The position numbers and the translations under genes were made by a program. Positions 13,288 through 21,090 of a stretch of DNA of 26,087 nucleotides are shown here, piece after piece; positions within the stretch are counted from its first letter, which is position 1; each line of letters begins with the position of its first letter. This DNA is from Candidatus Spyradenecus faecavium (GTDB lineage: Bacteria; Verrucomicrobiota; Kiritimatiellia; RFP12; DVOR01), in the NCBI GenBank assembly GCA_018713405.1, contig DVOR01000210.1:1-26087 (forward strand). Reading direction: 5' to 3'. The notes under the pieces were generated by a model. The model had not been told where the DNA came from. It saw nothing but the letters and a program-made list of their open reading frames with translations, and did not search any database.

Positions 13288-14886
13288 TCACGCCCGCTCC
13301 AGGAAGCGTCCGCGGCGCGGCGCGGAGGGGTTCAGCTGGCCGCCCATGAAGACCGGCGAGCCGTTGACCAACACGGTGTCCACGCCCGTCGCGAAGCGGT
13401 GCGGCCGGGCGTAGTCCGCCGTGTCGCGCCAGGCCGCGGGGTCGACCAAGGTCAGGTCGGCGAAGCAACCCTCCTTCACCAGCCCGCGCTTGGGGATGCC
13501 GAAGGCCTGCGCGGGGAGGCCCGTCATGCGGCGGATGGCCTCCTCCGGCGCCACGCCCAGACGCTCGGTGAGCGTCCTGAAGAACCTCGGGTGCGTGCCG
13601 TAGGCCCGGGGGTGCGGCCAATCGCGCCCCAGCGGCCCCCACGGCGCACGCAGCGACGCGTCCGAGCCGGGCATCACCCACGGCCGCGCCAGGATTTTGA
13701 GCAGGTTCTCCTCGCACATCCCGAAGAAGAAGGCCCCCGTGCGGCTGCGATCGGCCCGCAGGATGCGCACCACGCACTCGCCGAAGGAGCACCCCCACGC
13801 CTCCATCGCCTCGGCCACCGTCTTGCCCGAGAGTGCCCGCGTCTCGGGCGTCCAGGCCCCGCCGACCATCACCGTCGCCGGGTCGCGCCCCGAGGCGTCC
13901 AACTCCCGCGCGATGCGCCGCGCGTCGTCCGGGTCGTCCAGGTGCGTGAGGATGGCCGCGTTGCCGCCGGCCGAGGCCCAGTCGGGCAGGATGATGTCCA
14001 GGTCGGTCCCGGAGGAGAGATAGGGGTAGCGGTCGGAGTGGAGCCACAGGCCCGCGTCGCGGGCGGCCTCGATCTTGGCGAGCGCGGCCTCGGCCTTGGG
14101 CCAGTTGGCCCGGCCGGTGGTCTTCAGGTGGGAGATCTGGGCGCGGATGCCCGTGGCGCGGACAAGCCCCAGCACCTCGTCGATGGCCTCGAGCAGGCGG
14201 TCGCTCTCGCTGCGCATGTGCGTGGCGTACATCCCGCCGCGGCGCGCGCACGCCGTGGCCAGGGCCAGCACCTCCTCGGGCGTGCTGTGGACGCCGGGGT
14301 GGTAGATCAGCCCCGTGGTCATCCCCCACGCGCCCTCGTCGAGCGCCTGCTCCAGCACCCGCGCCATCCGCGCGATCTCGTCCGCCGTGGCCGCGCGCGG
14401 CGCGTCGCCCATCACGCCCTTCCGGATGGTGTTGTGCCCCGCGAAGAGGATGAGGTTCGTGGCCGGGCGCGCCGCCTCCAGACACGCGCGGTAGTCCGCC
14501 ACCGTGTCCCAGTTCGGCCCCGGCCCCGTGTGGCCCGGGCGCGGCGGATAGGTCTGCGCCTCCCAGTCCGAGGGCAGACGCGCCCCGTTCAGGCGCGGCG
14601 CCGCGCTGCCGCCGCATTGGCCGCCGATCTCCGTGGTCACGCCCTGCGCCAGCTTGCTCGGGCACATCGGCTCCAACAACAGGAAGGCGTCCGAATGCGT
14701 GTGCGCGTCGATCAGCCCCGGCATCAGCCACAGGCCCCGCGCGTCGCGCGCCTCCCGCGCCTCCGCCTGCGCCAAATCGCCGATGGCCGCGATGGTCTCC
14801 CCCCGCACGCCGACGTCCGCCGTGAAAGTCTGGGCGCCCGTCCCGTCGAAGACCGTCGCCCCCCTGAACAGAAAATCGAAATCCAT
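13288..14886 (-). CDS. N-acyl-D-amino-acid deacylase (D-aminoacylase family)
   Basis: A 532-residue amidohydrolase. The metal-site motif DAHTHSD (His62, His64) and GGQCGGSAAP (Cys91, the zinc-ligand Cys of D-aminoacylases) mark the subfamily. Further blocks are YATHMRSESDRLLEAIDEVL, QISHLKTTGRANW, VMPGSDAS (with the catalytic-type Asp), and a C-terminal beta-sandwich piece with ADLTLVDP. The enzymes hydrolyse N-acyl-D-amino acids to a D-amino acid plus carboxylate, useful in peptidoglycan or D-peptide salvage. Length fits the family (480-540). ATG at 14886 has TACAAT exactly 6 nt upstream and GAGG only 1 nt away, so a leaderless start is likely. hydE follows 11 nt after the stop; no functional link between the two is known to me. 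Confidence 0.88.
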   Translation of the reverse strand: MDFDFLFRGATVFDGTGAQTFTADVGVRGETIAAIGDLAQAEAREARDARGLWLMPGLIDAHTHSDAFLLLEPMCPSKLAQGVTTEIGGQCGGSAAPRLNGARLPSDWEAQTYPPRPGHTGPGPNWDTVADYRACLEAARPATNLILFAGHNTIRKGVMGDAPRAATADEIARMARVLEQALDEGAWGMTTGLIYHPGVHSTPEEVLALATACARRGGMYATHMRSESDRLLEAIDEVLGLVRATGIRAQISHLKTTGRANWPKAEAALAKIEAARDAGLWLHSDRYPYLSSGTDLDIILPDWASAGGNAAILTHLDDPDDARRIARELDASGRDPATVMVGGAWTPETRALSGKTVAEAMEAWGCSFGECVVRILRADRSRTGAFFFGMCEENLLKILARPWVMPGSDASLRAPWGPLGRDWPHPRAYGTHPRFFRTLTERLGVAPEEAIRRMTGLPAQAFGIPKRGLVKEGCFADLTLVDPAAWRDTADYARPHRFATGVDTVLVNGSPVFMGGQLNPSAPRRGRFLERA

Positions 14887-14892
14887 GCCTCT

Positions 14893-14900
14893 ATTGTACC
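14893..14900 (-). promoter_or_regulatory. -10 box for the D-aminoacylase/hydE transcript
   Basis: TACAAT on the minus strand at 14898-14893, with an extended TGG before it, ends 6 nt before the ATG at 14886. Transcription starting at the usual 7 nt would begin at the A of the start codon. No TTG-like -35 is visible at 16-18 nt. Confidence 0.5.
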
Positions 14901-14907
14901 ACCTTCC

Positions 14908-14939
14908 CCGCCCCCGATGGGACCTCTGAAAGGGGGCGG
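14908..14939. repeat. Inverted repeat in the divergent promoter region
   Basis: CCGCCCCC (14908-14915) and GGGGGCGG (14932-14939) are perfect 8-bp arms around a 16-nt spacer. They lie upstream of the -10 box of the minus-strand gene, in the 121 bp between two divergent genes. It could be an operator or a cruciform-prone element; in such GC-rich DNA chance is also possible. Confidence 0.4.
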
Positions 14940-14992
14940 ACCGCGGACGCTGTCGGGGGTTTGCGGGAGGGCGCGAGGGTGGGGATGGATTG

Positions 14993-15001
14993 TGCTAGAA
15001 T
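14993..15001 (+). promoter_or_regulatory. Extended -10 box for bioF
   Basis: TGC-TAGAAT at 14993-15001 ends 6 nt before the ATG at 15008 (linker GGGGGC). This predicts transcription starting at or next to the start codon. No -35 is seen at proper spacing; a TTGCGG at 14961-14966 is too far (29 nt). Confidence 0.5.
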
Positions 15002-15007
15002 GGGGGC

Positions 15008-16138
15008 ATGGATTTCTACGAGCGTTTGGACGCGGAATTGGGGGCGTTGCGCGAGCGGGGCGCCTATCGGCGCCTGCCGGTGACGCCCGAGGGGCTCTGC
15101 AACCTCTCGAGCAACGACTACCTGGGGCTCTCGCGCGACGAGGGCCTCCGCGAGGCCTTCTATGCGCAATTGGCCGGCGAGGAGCGGCAGCTGAGCGCGG
15201 CCAGCTCGCGCCTGCTGACGGGCAACACGGCCGCGGCGCGGGCGTTGGAGGCGGACTTGGCGTCGGCCTACGGCGCGGAGGCCGCGCTGGCCTTCGACTC
15301 CGGCTACCACGCGAACACGGGCATCCTCCCCGCGCTGGCGGGGCCGCGCTCGCTGGTCTTGGCCGACCGCCTGAGCCACGCGAGCATGATCGACGGCATC
15401 CGCGCGGCGGGCTGCAAGTTCTTCCGCTACCGCCACAACGACCTGGGGCACGTGCGCCAGCTGCTGGAGCGGCACGCGGGCGACTTCGACGAGGTCTTCG
15501 TGATGACGGAGAGCGTCTTCTCGATGGACGGCGACCGGACCGACCTGCGGGCCCTGGCGGCGCTGAAGCGCGACTTCCCGAACGTGGTGCTCTACGTGGA
15601 CGAGGCCCACGGCGTGGGCTGCTTCGGCGAGACGGGCCTGGGCTGCGCGCAGGAGGAAGGCGTCCTGCGCGACGTCGACCTACTGGTGGGCACGTGCGGC
15701 AAGGCTCTCTGCTCGGTGGGCGCCTACGTCATCTGCCGGGGCGTGGTGCGCGAGGCGCTGGTGAACCGGATGCGCCCCTTCATCTTCACGACGGCCCTGC
15801 CGCCGATCAATCTGGCGTGGACGCGCTTCGTGCTGCGCGCGCTGCCGGGGATGGCGGCGCGGCGGGCGCGCCTGCGCGACCTGGGCCGCCGACTGGCCGC
15901 GGCCATCCGCGAGACGGGCCGCGCGTGCGTGAGCGAATCCCAGATCGTCCCCTTCCTGATCGGCTCCAACGAGGCCGCGGCCCAGACGGCGGAGCGCTTC
16001 CGCGCGGCGGGCTTCCACGTCCTGCCCATCCGCCCGCCGACGGTGCCCGAGGGCACGGCGCGCCTGCGCTTCTCCCTCACCGCCGACCTGCCCGACGCCG
16101 ACTTCGACCGACTGCTTGACCTGGTGCGCCATGGCTGA
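15008..16138 (+). CDS. bioF: 8-amino-7-oxononanoate synthase (BioF-like)
   Basis: A 376-residue alpha-oxoamine synthase (PLP fold type I). Evidence: NLSSNDYLGLS near the start, SSRLLTGNT, SHAS (His124, which stacks on PLP), VDEAHGVG (Asp198, His201), and TCGKALCSVGAYV with the PLP lysine at Lys232, ending in RLRFSLTADL. BioF joins pimeloyl-ACP or -CoA with alanine in biotin synthesis. Kbl (2-amino-3-ketobutyrate ligase) and other members share these motifs; the SNDYLGL and overall pattern favour BioF. There are no other biotin genes nearby, so the acyl substrate is not proven. It is divergent from the D-aminoacylase gene and overlaps recD2 by 8 nt. Confidence 0.85.
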   Translation: MDFYERLDAELGALRERGAYRRLPVTPEGLCNLSSNDYLGLSRDEGLREAFYAQLAGEERQLSAASSRLLTGNTAAARALEADLASAYGAEAALAFDSGYHANTGILPALAGPRSLVLADRLSHASMIDGIRAAGCKFFRYRHNDLGHVRQLLERHAGDFDEVFVMTESVFSMDGDRTDLRALAALKRDFPNVVLYVDEAHGVGCFGETGLGCAQEEGVLRDVDLLVGTCGKALCSVGAYVICRGVVREALVNRMRPFIFTTALPPINLAWTRFVLRALPGMAARRARLRDLGRRLAAAIRETGRACVSESQIVPFLIGSNEAAAQTAERFRAAGFHVLPIRPPTVPEGTARLRFSLTADLPDADFDRLLDLVRHG

Positions 16139-18329
16139 GGACGCCCTGACGGTGACGGGGACGGTGGAGAGCGTGGTCTTCCGAAACGAGGAGACCGGCT
16201 ACACCGTCCTCTCCGTCCGCCCGGTGGCGGAGCAGGTGGGCGACGCCCGCCGCCTGACGGTGGTGGGCAAGTGCGCCACCGTCTGGCCGGGCGAGGAGAT
16301 CACCGCCCAGGGCCGCTGGACCGACGACGCCCGCTTCGGCCGGCAGTTCCGCGCCGAGACGCTGACGTGCGTGGCGCCGACCTCCACCGAGGGCATCAAG
16401 CGCTTCCTGGCCAGCGGAATGATCCGCGGCATCGGCCCCAAGCTGGCCGAGGCCATCGTCAACCGCTTCGGCAGCGACACGGTGCGCATCCTGGACACGC
16501 GCCCCGACCGCCTGCGCGAGGTCCCCAAGCTGGGCGCCAAGAAGTGCGCCCAGATCCGAAAGTCCTGGAGCGAGCAGCGGCAGAGCCACGACACGATGAT
16601 TTACCTGCAGTCGCAGGGCATCGGCACGGGCCAGGCCGCCCGCATCTGGCGCCGCTACGGCCCCGACGCCATCGCCATCGTCAAGCGCAACCCCTACCGC
16701 CTGGCGGAGGACGTGCGTGGCATCGGCTTTCTCACCGCCGACCGCATCGCCTTGAGCATGGGCATCGCGCCCGACGCCGAGCTGCGCGCGGAGGCCGGCC
16801 TGCTCCATTGCCTGCGGACCGCGGCGGACGACGGCGGCCACGTCTACCTGCGCGAGTCGGAGCTGCTGCTGACGGCGAACGACGTCCTGGGCATCCCCGT
16901 GGAGCGCCTCTCCCAGGCCCTCCTGGCCGACGCCGAGCGGCAGGTGGTGGTGATCGAGGAGGACCGTGTCTACCTCTCGAACAATTTCGCCGACGAGGTC
17001 TCCATCGCCGTGCGCCTGGCGGCCCTGATGCGCACGCGGGTGGCCTTCCGCCCCATCCTGGCGGCCAACGCGGTGGAGTGGGCCGAGAAGAAGATGGGCC
17101 TGACCCTCGCCTCGGCCCAGTGGCAGGCCCTCCACATGGCCGTGAGCGAAAAGGTCTGCGTCGTCACGGGCGGACCGGGCGTGGGCAAGACCACCATCAT
17201 CCGCGCCCTCTGCGAGATCTTCTCGGCGCGGCGGCTGCGCCTCTTCCTCGCCGCCCCGACGGGCCGCGCGGCCAAGCGCATGAACGAGTCGACCGGCTTC
17301 AAGGCCACCACCCTCCACCGCCTGCTGAAGTACCAGCCCCAGACCGGCGGCTTCTTCTACGGCCTGGAGAACCGCATCCCCGGCGACGTCTTCATCCTGG
17401 ACGAGTGCTCCATGCTCGACGCCTCCCTCACGCGGAAGTTCCTCGAGGCCTTGCCCGACGCCGCCGTCCTCATCTTGGTGGGCGACGCCGACCAGCTGCC
17501 GAGCGTCGGCGCGGGCAACGTCCTGGGCGACTTGATCGCCTCGGGTGTCATCCCGTGCGCGCGGCTGACGACCATCTTCCGCCAGGATGCCACGGGCTAC
17601 ATCGTGCGCAACGCCCACCGCGTCAACCAGGGCGAAACCTTTGAGTTGCCGCCCCCCGGCGGCGACAGCGACTTCTATTTCATGGAGGCGATGGACCCCG
17701 CCAAGGTGCAGGACATCCTCCTGCGCATGGTCACGCGGCGCATCCCCGCCCGCTTCGGCCTGGACCCGACGCACGACGTGCAGGTCCTCACCCCCATGCG
17801 CCGCGGCGACCTGGGCACGGACCGCCTGAACGAGCTGCTGCAGGAGCGCCTCAACCCCGCCGGCGCCGCCCTGGTGCGCGGGTCGACCCGCTTCCGCGAG
17901 CGCGACCGCGTCATGCAGATCGCCAACGACTACGACAAGGACGTCTACAACGGCGACATCGGCTTCGTCGTCTCGGTCGACGCCGCCGGCGCCACGCTGC
18001 TGGTGGACTTCGACGGCCGCCACGTGGAGTACAAGCAGGACGAGCTGGACGAGCTGACCCTCGCCTACGCCTGCAGCATCCACAAATCCCAGGGCAGCGA
18101 GTATCCCGCCGTCGTGATCGTCCTCCACACCCAGCACTTCAAGCTGCTCCGCAAGAACCTCCTTTACACCGCCATCACGCGCGGCAAGCGGCTCGTCGCC
18201 GTCATCGGCTCCTCCAAGGCCGTCTGGATCGCCCTGCACGCCGAGGCCGACGTCCGCCGCCAGACCACCCTCGCCCAACGCCTCCGCCTCCTCCTTGCCG
18301 AGCCGCGCCAACCCGCCCCCTCGAAATAA
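16131..18329 (+). CDS. recD2: RecD2-type ATP-dependent DNA helicase
   Basis: A 732-residue SF1B 5'-3' DNA helicase. An N-terminal OB-like region (VTGTVESVVFRNEETGYTV) leads to helix-hairpin-helix repeats (GIGPKLAEAIVNRFG). The motor carries Walker A GGPGVGKTT (from residue 347, Lys353), Walker B LDECSM (Asp424-Glu425), GDADQLPSVGAGNVL, and motif VI HKSQGSEY (from His651), ending LLYTAITRGKR. The ATG at 16131 is chosen because it lies inside the bioF end (ATGGCTGA) and begins the conserved domain; an in-frame ATG 15 nt earlier is possible. RecD2 works without RecBC in repair and replication-fork processing. The gene is followed by a 22-bp tandem repeat. Confidence 0.92.
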   Translation: MAEDALTVTGTVESVVFRNEETGYTVLSVRPVAEQVGDARRLTVVGKCATVWPGEEITAQGRWTDDARFGRQFRAETLTCVAPTSTEGIKRFLASGMIRGIGPKLAEAIVNRFGSDTVRILDTRPDRLREVPKLGAKKCAQIRKSWSEQRQSHDTMIYLQSQGIGTGQAARIWRRYGPDAIAIVKRNPYRLAEDVRGIGFLTADRIALSMGIAPDAELRAEAGLLHCLRTAADDGGHVYLRESELLLTANDVLGIPVERLSQALLADAERQVVVIEEDRVYLSNNFADEVSIAVRLAALMRTRVAFRPILAANAVEWAEKKMGLTLASAQWQALHMAVSEKVCVVTGGPGVGKTTIIRALCEIFSARRLRLFLAAPTGRAAKRMNESTGFKATTLHRLLKYQPQTGGFFYGLENRIPGDVFILDECSMLDASLTRKFLEALPDAAVLILVGDADQLPSVGAGNVLGDLIASGVIPCARLTTIFRQDATGYIVRNAHRVNQGETFELPPPGGDSDFYFMEAMDPAKVQDILLRMVTRRIPARFGLDPTHDVQVLTPMRRGDLGTDRLNELLQERLNPAGAALVRGSTRFRERDRVMQIANDYDKDVYNGDIGFVVSVDAAGATLLVDFDGRHVEYKQDELDELTLAYACSIHKSQGSEYPAVVIVLHTQHFKLLRKNLLYTAITRGKRLVAVIGSSKAVWIALHAEADVRRQTTLAQRLRLLLAEPRQPAPSK

Positions 18330-18345
18330 GTCCACCTCTTTTTCT

Positions 18346-18433
18346 GAAACCCTTAGGGTTTTGGCCCGAAACCCTTAGGGTTTCGCCCCGGACCCCTTAG
18401 GGTTTCGCCCCGGACCCCTTAGGGTTTCGCGGG
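18346..18433 (+). repeat. Tandem array of four 22-bp units with CCCTTAGGG cores
   Basis: Units at 18346, 18368, 18390 and 18412 share CCCTTAGGGTTT. Units 1 and 2 start GAAA and units 3 and 4 GGAC; units 2-4 continue TTTCGC. Unit 2 can form an 8-bp stem CGAAACCC/GGGTTTCG with loop TTA; units 3 and 4 keep only the inner CCC/GGG. The array starts 16 nt after recD2 and ends 91 nt before the SurA-like gene. The 22-bp period is about two helical turns, placing all cores on one face of the DNA, as in repeated operator sites. Terminator or protein-binding roles are both possible. Confidence 0.85.
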
Positions 18434-18497
18434 GTGCCCTTCCGAGGCGCGGGCGGGGTGGGGGAGGGGCGGCGGCGCGCAGGGCAGGGGGGATTTT

Positions 18498-18506
18498 TGG
18501 TATGCT
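18498..18506 (+). promoter_or_regulatory. Possible extended -10 for the surA-murF operon
   Basis: TGG-TATGCT at 18498-18506 lies 18 nt before the ATG of the SurA-like gene, with AAGGAG (18514-18519) between them. No -35 of TTG type is visible at 16-18 nt. The 22-bp repeat array ends 64 nt upstream and could supply an activator site. Confidence 0.35.
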
Positions 18507-18524
18507 AAGGGAAAAGGAGTGACC

Positions 18525-19478
18525 ATGAAGAGACCTTTGCTGACGCTGTCGCTGACGTTGACGCTGTGCGCCGCCGTGCTCCGTGCCGAGCCCTCCTTCT
18601 ATGACGGGGTGGCGGCTTATGTGAACGACAAGGTCGTCACGGTGGACGCCGTGATGCAGGAGCTGCACAACAGCTTCGACCTGCGGCAGGTGCCGCCGGC
18701 GGAGCAGGCCGGGCGCATCCGCGCGCTCTTCCCCGTGGTGCGCGACATGCTGGTCAACCGGACGCTGATCCTGGAGGCCTACGAGGCCTCGGGCGCGGAG
18801 TTGCCCAACGAGGCGGTGAACGCGCGCGTCCAGGAGATCATCGCCGACCAGTTCGGCGGCGACGAGGCCAAGCTGAAGGAGACGCTCCGCGAGAGCCGCC
18901 TGACCCGCGACGAGTGGGTGAAGAAGGTGCGCGAGAACATGATCGTCATGGCCATGCAGCAGCTGCAGGTGGACCGCAAGATCGTCGTCTCCCCGAAGAA
19001 GATCCGGGAGTACTACGCCGCCCACGCGGCGGACTTCGCCGAGGGCGCGGGCACGCACGTGCGCTCCATCACCATCAATCCCGAGGGCGGCGCGAAGGCC
19101 GCCGAGGCCGCGCTCGCGGAGCTCAAGGCCGGCAAGCCCTTCGCCGAGGTGGCCAAGGCCCATTCCGCCGACCCGCAGGCCGCGCAGGGCGGCGATTGGG
19201 GCTTCGTCGACCCGGCGGCGAACTTCGCCGCGCCCATCGTGGAGGCGCTCGCCAAGCTGAAGCCGGGCGAGACCTCGGGCGTCGTCGAGATGGGCGACTG
19301 GCGCGCCATCGTGCAGAAGGTGGACGAGCGCGCGGGCGAGCCGCCGAGCCTGGCCGAGGCCTGGCCGAGGGTCGAGGCCGCGGTGCGCGCCGAGCTCGGA
19401 CAGGTCCGCTACAACGAGTGGGTCGAGGGCCTGCGCAAGAACGCCTACATCAAGAACGTGGACGTGAAGCTGCAATGA
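18525..19478 (+). CDS. SurA-like periplasmic peptidyl-prolyl isomerase/chaperone
   Basis: A 317-residue secreted protein. A signal peptide (KRPLL, then a Leu/Thr-rich core LTLSLTLTLCAAVLRA) probably ends at Ala21. A SurA_N-type chaperone domain follows (VAAYVNDKVVTVDAVMQEL..., residues 25-165). A single parvulin rotamase domain spans about residues 175-265, with AEVAKAHSADPQAAQGGDWGF and LKPGETSGVV, the standard PpiC blocks. In diderms this class escorts outer-membrane proteins through the periplasm. It has one rotamase domain, not the two of E. coli SurA. The ATG at 18525 has AAGGAG 5 nt upstream. It heads the coupled operon with rsmA, as surA precedes ksgA in E. coli too. Confidence 0.85.
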   Translation: MKRPLLTLSLTLTLCAAVLRAEPSFYDGVAAYVNDKVVTVDAVMQELHNSFDLRQVPPAEQAGRIRALFPVVRDMLVNRTLILEAYEASGAELPNEAVNARVQEIIADQFGGDEAKLKETLRESRLTRDEWVKKVRENMIVMAMQQLQVDRKIVVSPKKIREYYAAHAADFAEGAGTHVRSITINPEGGAKAAEAALAELKAGKPFAEVAKAHSADPQAAQGGDWGFVDPAANFAAPIVEALAKLKPGETSGVVEMGDWRAIVQKVDERAGEPPSLAEAWPRVEAAVRAELGQVRYNEWVEGLRKNAYIKNVDVKLQ

Positions 19479-20320
19479 ACCGGACCTCGCCCAGCGACGT
19501 GCGGGCGTGGTGCCAGGCCCGCGGGTTCCACCCCAACAAGACGCTGGGGCAGAACTTCCTCATCGACCGCAACATCCTCGAGGCCATCGTGGCCGAGACG
19601 GGCGCGGGCGAGGGAAGCCGCGTGCTGGAGGTGGGGCCCGGCCTGGGCGTGCTGACCGAGGGCCTGCTCCGGCGCGGCGCGCGCGTGACGGCCCTCGAGA
19701 AGGACCCCGCCCTCGCCGCCTGGCTCCGCGAAAGCCTCTGCCGGGAGTTCCCCGACGCGCTGGAGTTGCGCGAGGGCGACGCGTTGGAGGCCGACTGGGG
19801 GGCGCTGCTGGCGCAGGGCTTCGACGCCTTCGCCTCGAACCTGCCCTATTCCGTGGGCACGCGCATCCTGATGGAGCTGCTGGGGCATGCCGCCGCGCCC
19901 GCGCGCCTGGTGATGCTGGTGCAGCGCGAGGTGGCCGACCGCCTGGCCGCGCCGCCCGGCTCGCCGGACCGCGGGACGGCCTCGGTGTGGGCGCAGCTGG
20001 ACTACGACGTGCGCGTGGCGCGCCTGGTGAAGCCGGCGTGCTTCTGGCCGCCGCCCGAGGTCACGAGCGCGGTGGTGACGATGACGCGCCACGGCCGCTC
20101 GGGGCTGGACGCGACGGGGCGCGCCTTCCTGCGGGCGCTCGTCAAGCAGGTCTTCACGCAGCGCCGCAAGCAGCTGGGCACCGTGCTCCGCAAGGCGCCC
20201 GCGCCCTTCCGCGACCTTGACCCCGCGGCCGCCGGCATCGACCCCACGCGCCGCGCCGAAACGCTTTCCTTGACCGAATGGGAGGCCCTCGCCGCCCAAC
20301 GAAAGGAGCCCCTGCCATGA
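19475..20320 (+). CDS. rsmA: 16S rRNA dimethyladenosine transferase RsmA/KsgA
   Basis: A 281-residue SAM-dependent methyltransferase. Evidence: NKTLGQNFLID (residues 21-31), motif I LEVGPGLGVLTEGL, the acidic Glu75 in ALEKD, GDAL (101-104), and the catalytic SNLPYSVGT (Asn122-Tyr125). WPPPEVTSAVV and a C-terminal helical domain with FTQRRKQLGTVLR complete the family pattern. It dimethylates two adjacent adenosines near the 3' end of 16S rRNA during small-subunit maturation. Start ATGA overlaps the SurA-like stop and the end overlaps the next gene by ATGA. The region from 18525 to 20320 mirrors the surA-ksgA linkage of Proteobacteria. Confidence 0.95.
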   Translation: MNRTSPSDVRAWCQARGFHPNKTLGQNFLIDRNILEAIVAETGAGEGSRVLEVGPGLGVLTEGLLRRGARVTALEKDPALAAWLRESLCREFPDALELREGDALEADWGALLAQGFDAFASNLPYSVGTRILMELLGHAAAPARLVMLVQREVADRLAAPPGSPDRGTASVWAQLDYDVRVARLVKPACFWPPPEVTSAVVTMTRHGRSGLDATGRAFLRALVKQVFTQRRKQLGTVLRKAPAPFRDLDPAAAGIDPTRRAETLSLTEWEALAAQRKEPLP

Positions 20321-21090
20321 TCCAGGACGTCCCCGATCCCGTCACCCTCTTCCCCGAGGCCTCGCCCGGCCCCGGCGACCACGTGCTCTCGCTGAACCGC
20401 GCGGGCGAGGTGGCCTTCGCCCCCTGGACGCCGGTCTCCACCGCCACGGTGCCGCTGGTGCGCGTGGGGGAGCGGACCTTCTTCCTCGGCGCGACGCCGG
20501 GGGTCGGCCCCGGGCCGGCACAACGGTTGCGGGCCTTGCCCGAGGCTGGCCTCCGCTTCGGCGCGTTCTGCGCGCTGCACCTGGCCAAATGGCTCCTCAC
20601 GCACCGCCACTGCGGGCGTTGCGCGGCGCCGCTGGCGCGGGCGAAGGGGTGCCTGCGCTGCCCCGAGTGCGGGCTGGAGGCCTATCCCGACATCGCCCCC
20701 GCCGTCATCCTCGGCCTGACCCACCGCGGGCGCCTCCTCGTGACGCGCTACGCCGACCGTCCCTACAAGGGCCCCGCCCTCGTCGCCGGCTACTGCGAGG
20801 TGGGCGAGACGGCGGAGGAGACCTGCCGCCGCGAGGCCTTGGAGGAGACCAACCTGAAGGTGACCGACGTGCGCTACTTCGCCTCGCAGCCGTGGGGCCT
20901 CAGCGGCACCCTGCTGCTGGGCTTCTTCGGCGAGGTGGAGGACCCCGCGGCGTTGCGCCTGGCCGACGGCGAGCTCTCCGTGGCCGAGTGGCTCGCGCCC
21001 GACGAGCTGCCGCCCCCGCCCGACGCCGCCGGCGCGCTCTCGCTCACCGCGGCGATGATCGAGGCCTTCGCGAAAGGAGCCGTGCGATGA
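20317..21090 (+). CDS. nudC: NudC-like NAD+ diphosphatase (Nudix)
   Basis: A 257-residue Nudix hydrolase with the NudC layout: an N-terminal domain, a zinc ribbon (C99, C102, C115, C118 in CGRC...CPEC) and YPDIAPAVI leading into the Nudix domain. The Nudix box (Gly158-Leu180) keeps the metal-binding REALEE but has Asn where the consensus has Gly near its end. The NudC fingerprint SQPWPFP appears as SQPWGLS (residues 190-196). NudC cleaves NAD(H) and removes NAD caps from RNA. The altered fingerprint means substrate preference is not certain. Both ends share ATGA with neighbours, so it belongs to the coupled operon. Confidence 0.85.
   Translation: MIQDVPDPVTLFPEASPGPGDHVLSLNRAGEVAFAPWTPVSTATVPLVRVGERTFFLGATPGVGPGPAQRLRALPEAGLRFGAFCALHLAKWLLTHRHCGRCAAPLARAKGCLRCPECGLEAYPDIAPAVILGLTHRGRLLVTRYADRPYKGPALVAGYCEVGETAEETCRREALEETNLKVTDVRYFASQPWGLSGTLLLGFFGEVEDPAALRLADGELSVAEWLAPDELPPPPDAAGALSLTAAMIEAFAKGAVR

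Noticed and set aside
14951..15001. Standard -35/-10 promoter for bioF using TTGCGG at 14961
   Set aside because: The spacer to TAGAAT would be 29 nt, far beyond 16-18. The extended -10 alone is the better reading.
18346..18433. CRISPR array or telomere-like repeat
   Set aside because: The units are contiguous without spacers, and there are no cas genes. The AAACCC/GGGTTT resemblance to plant telomere repeats is incidental, since each unit is inverted around TTA.
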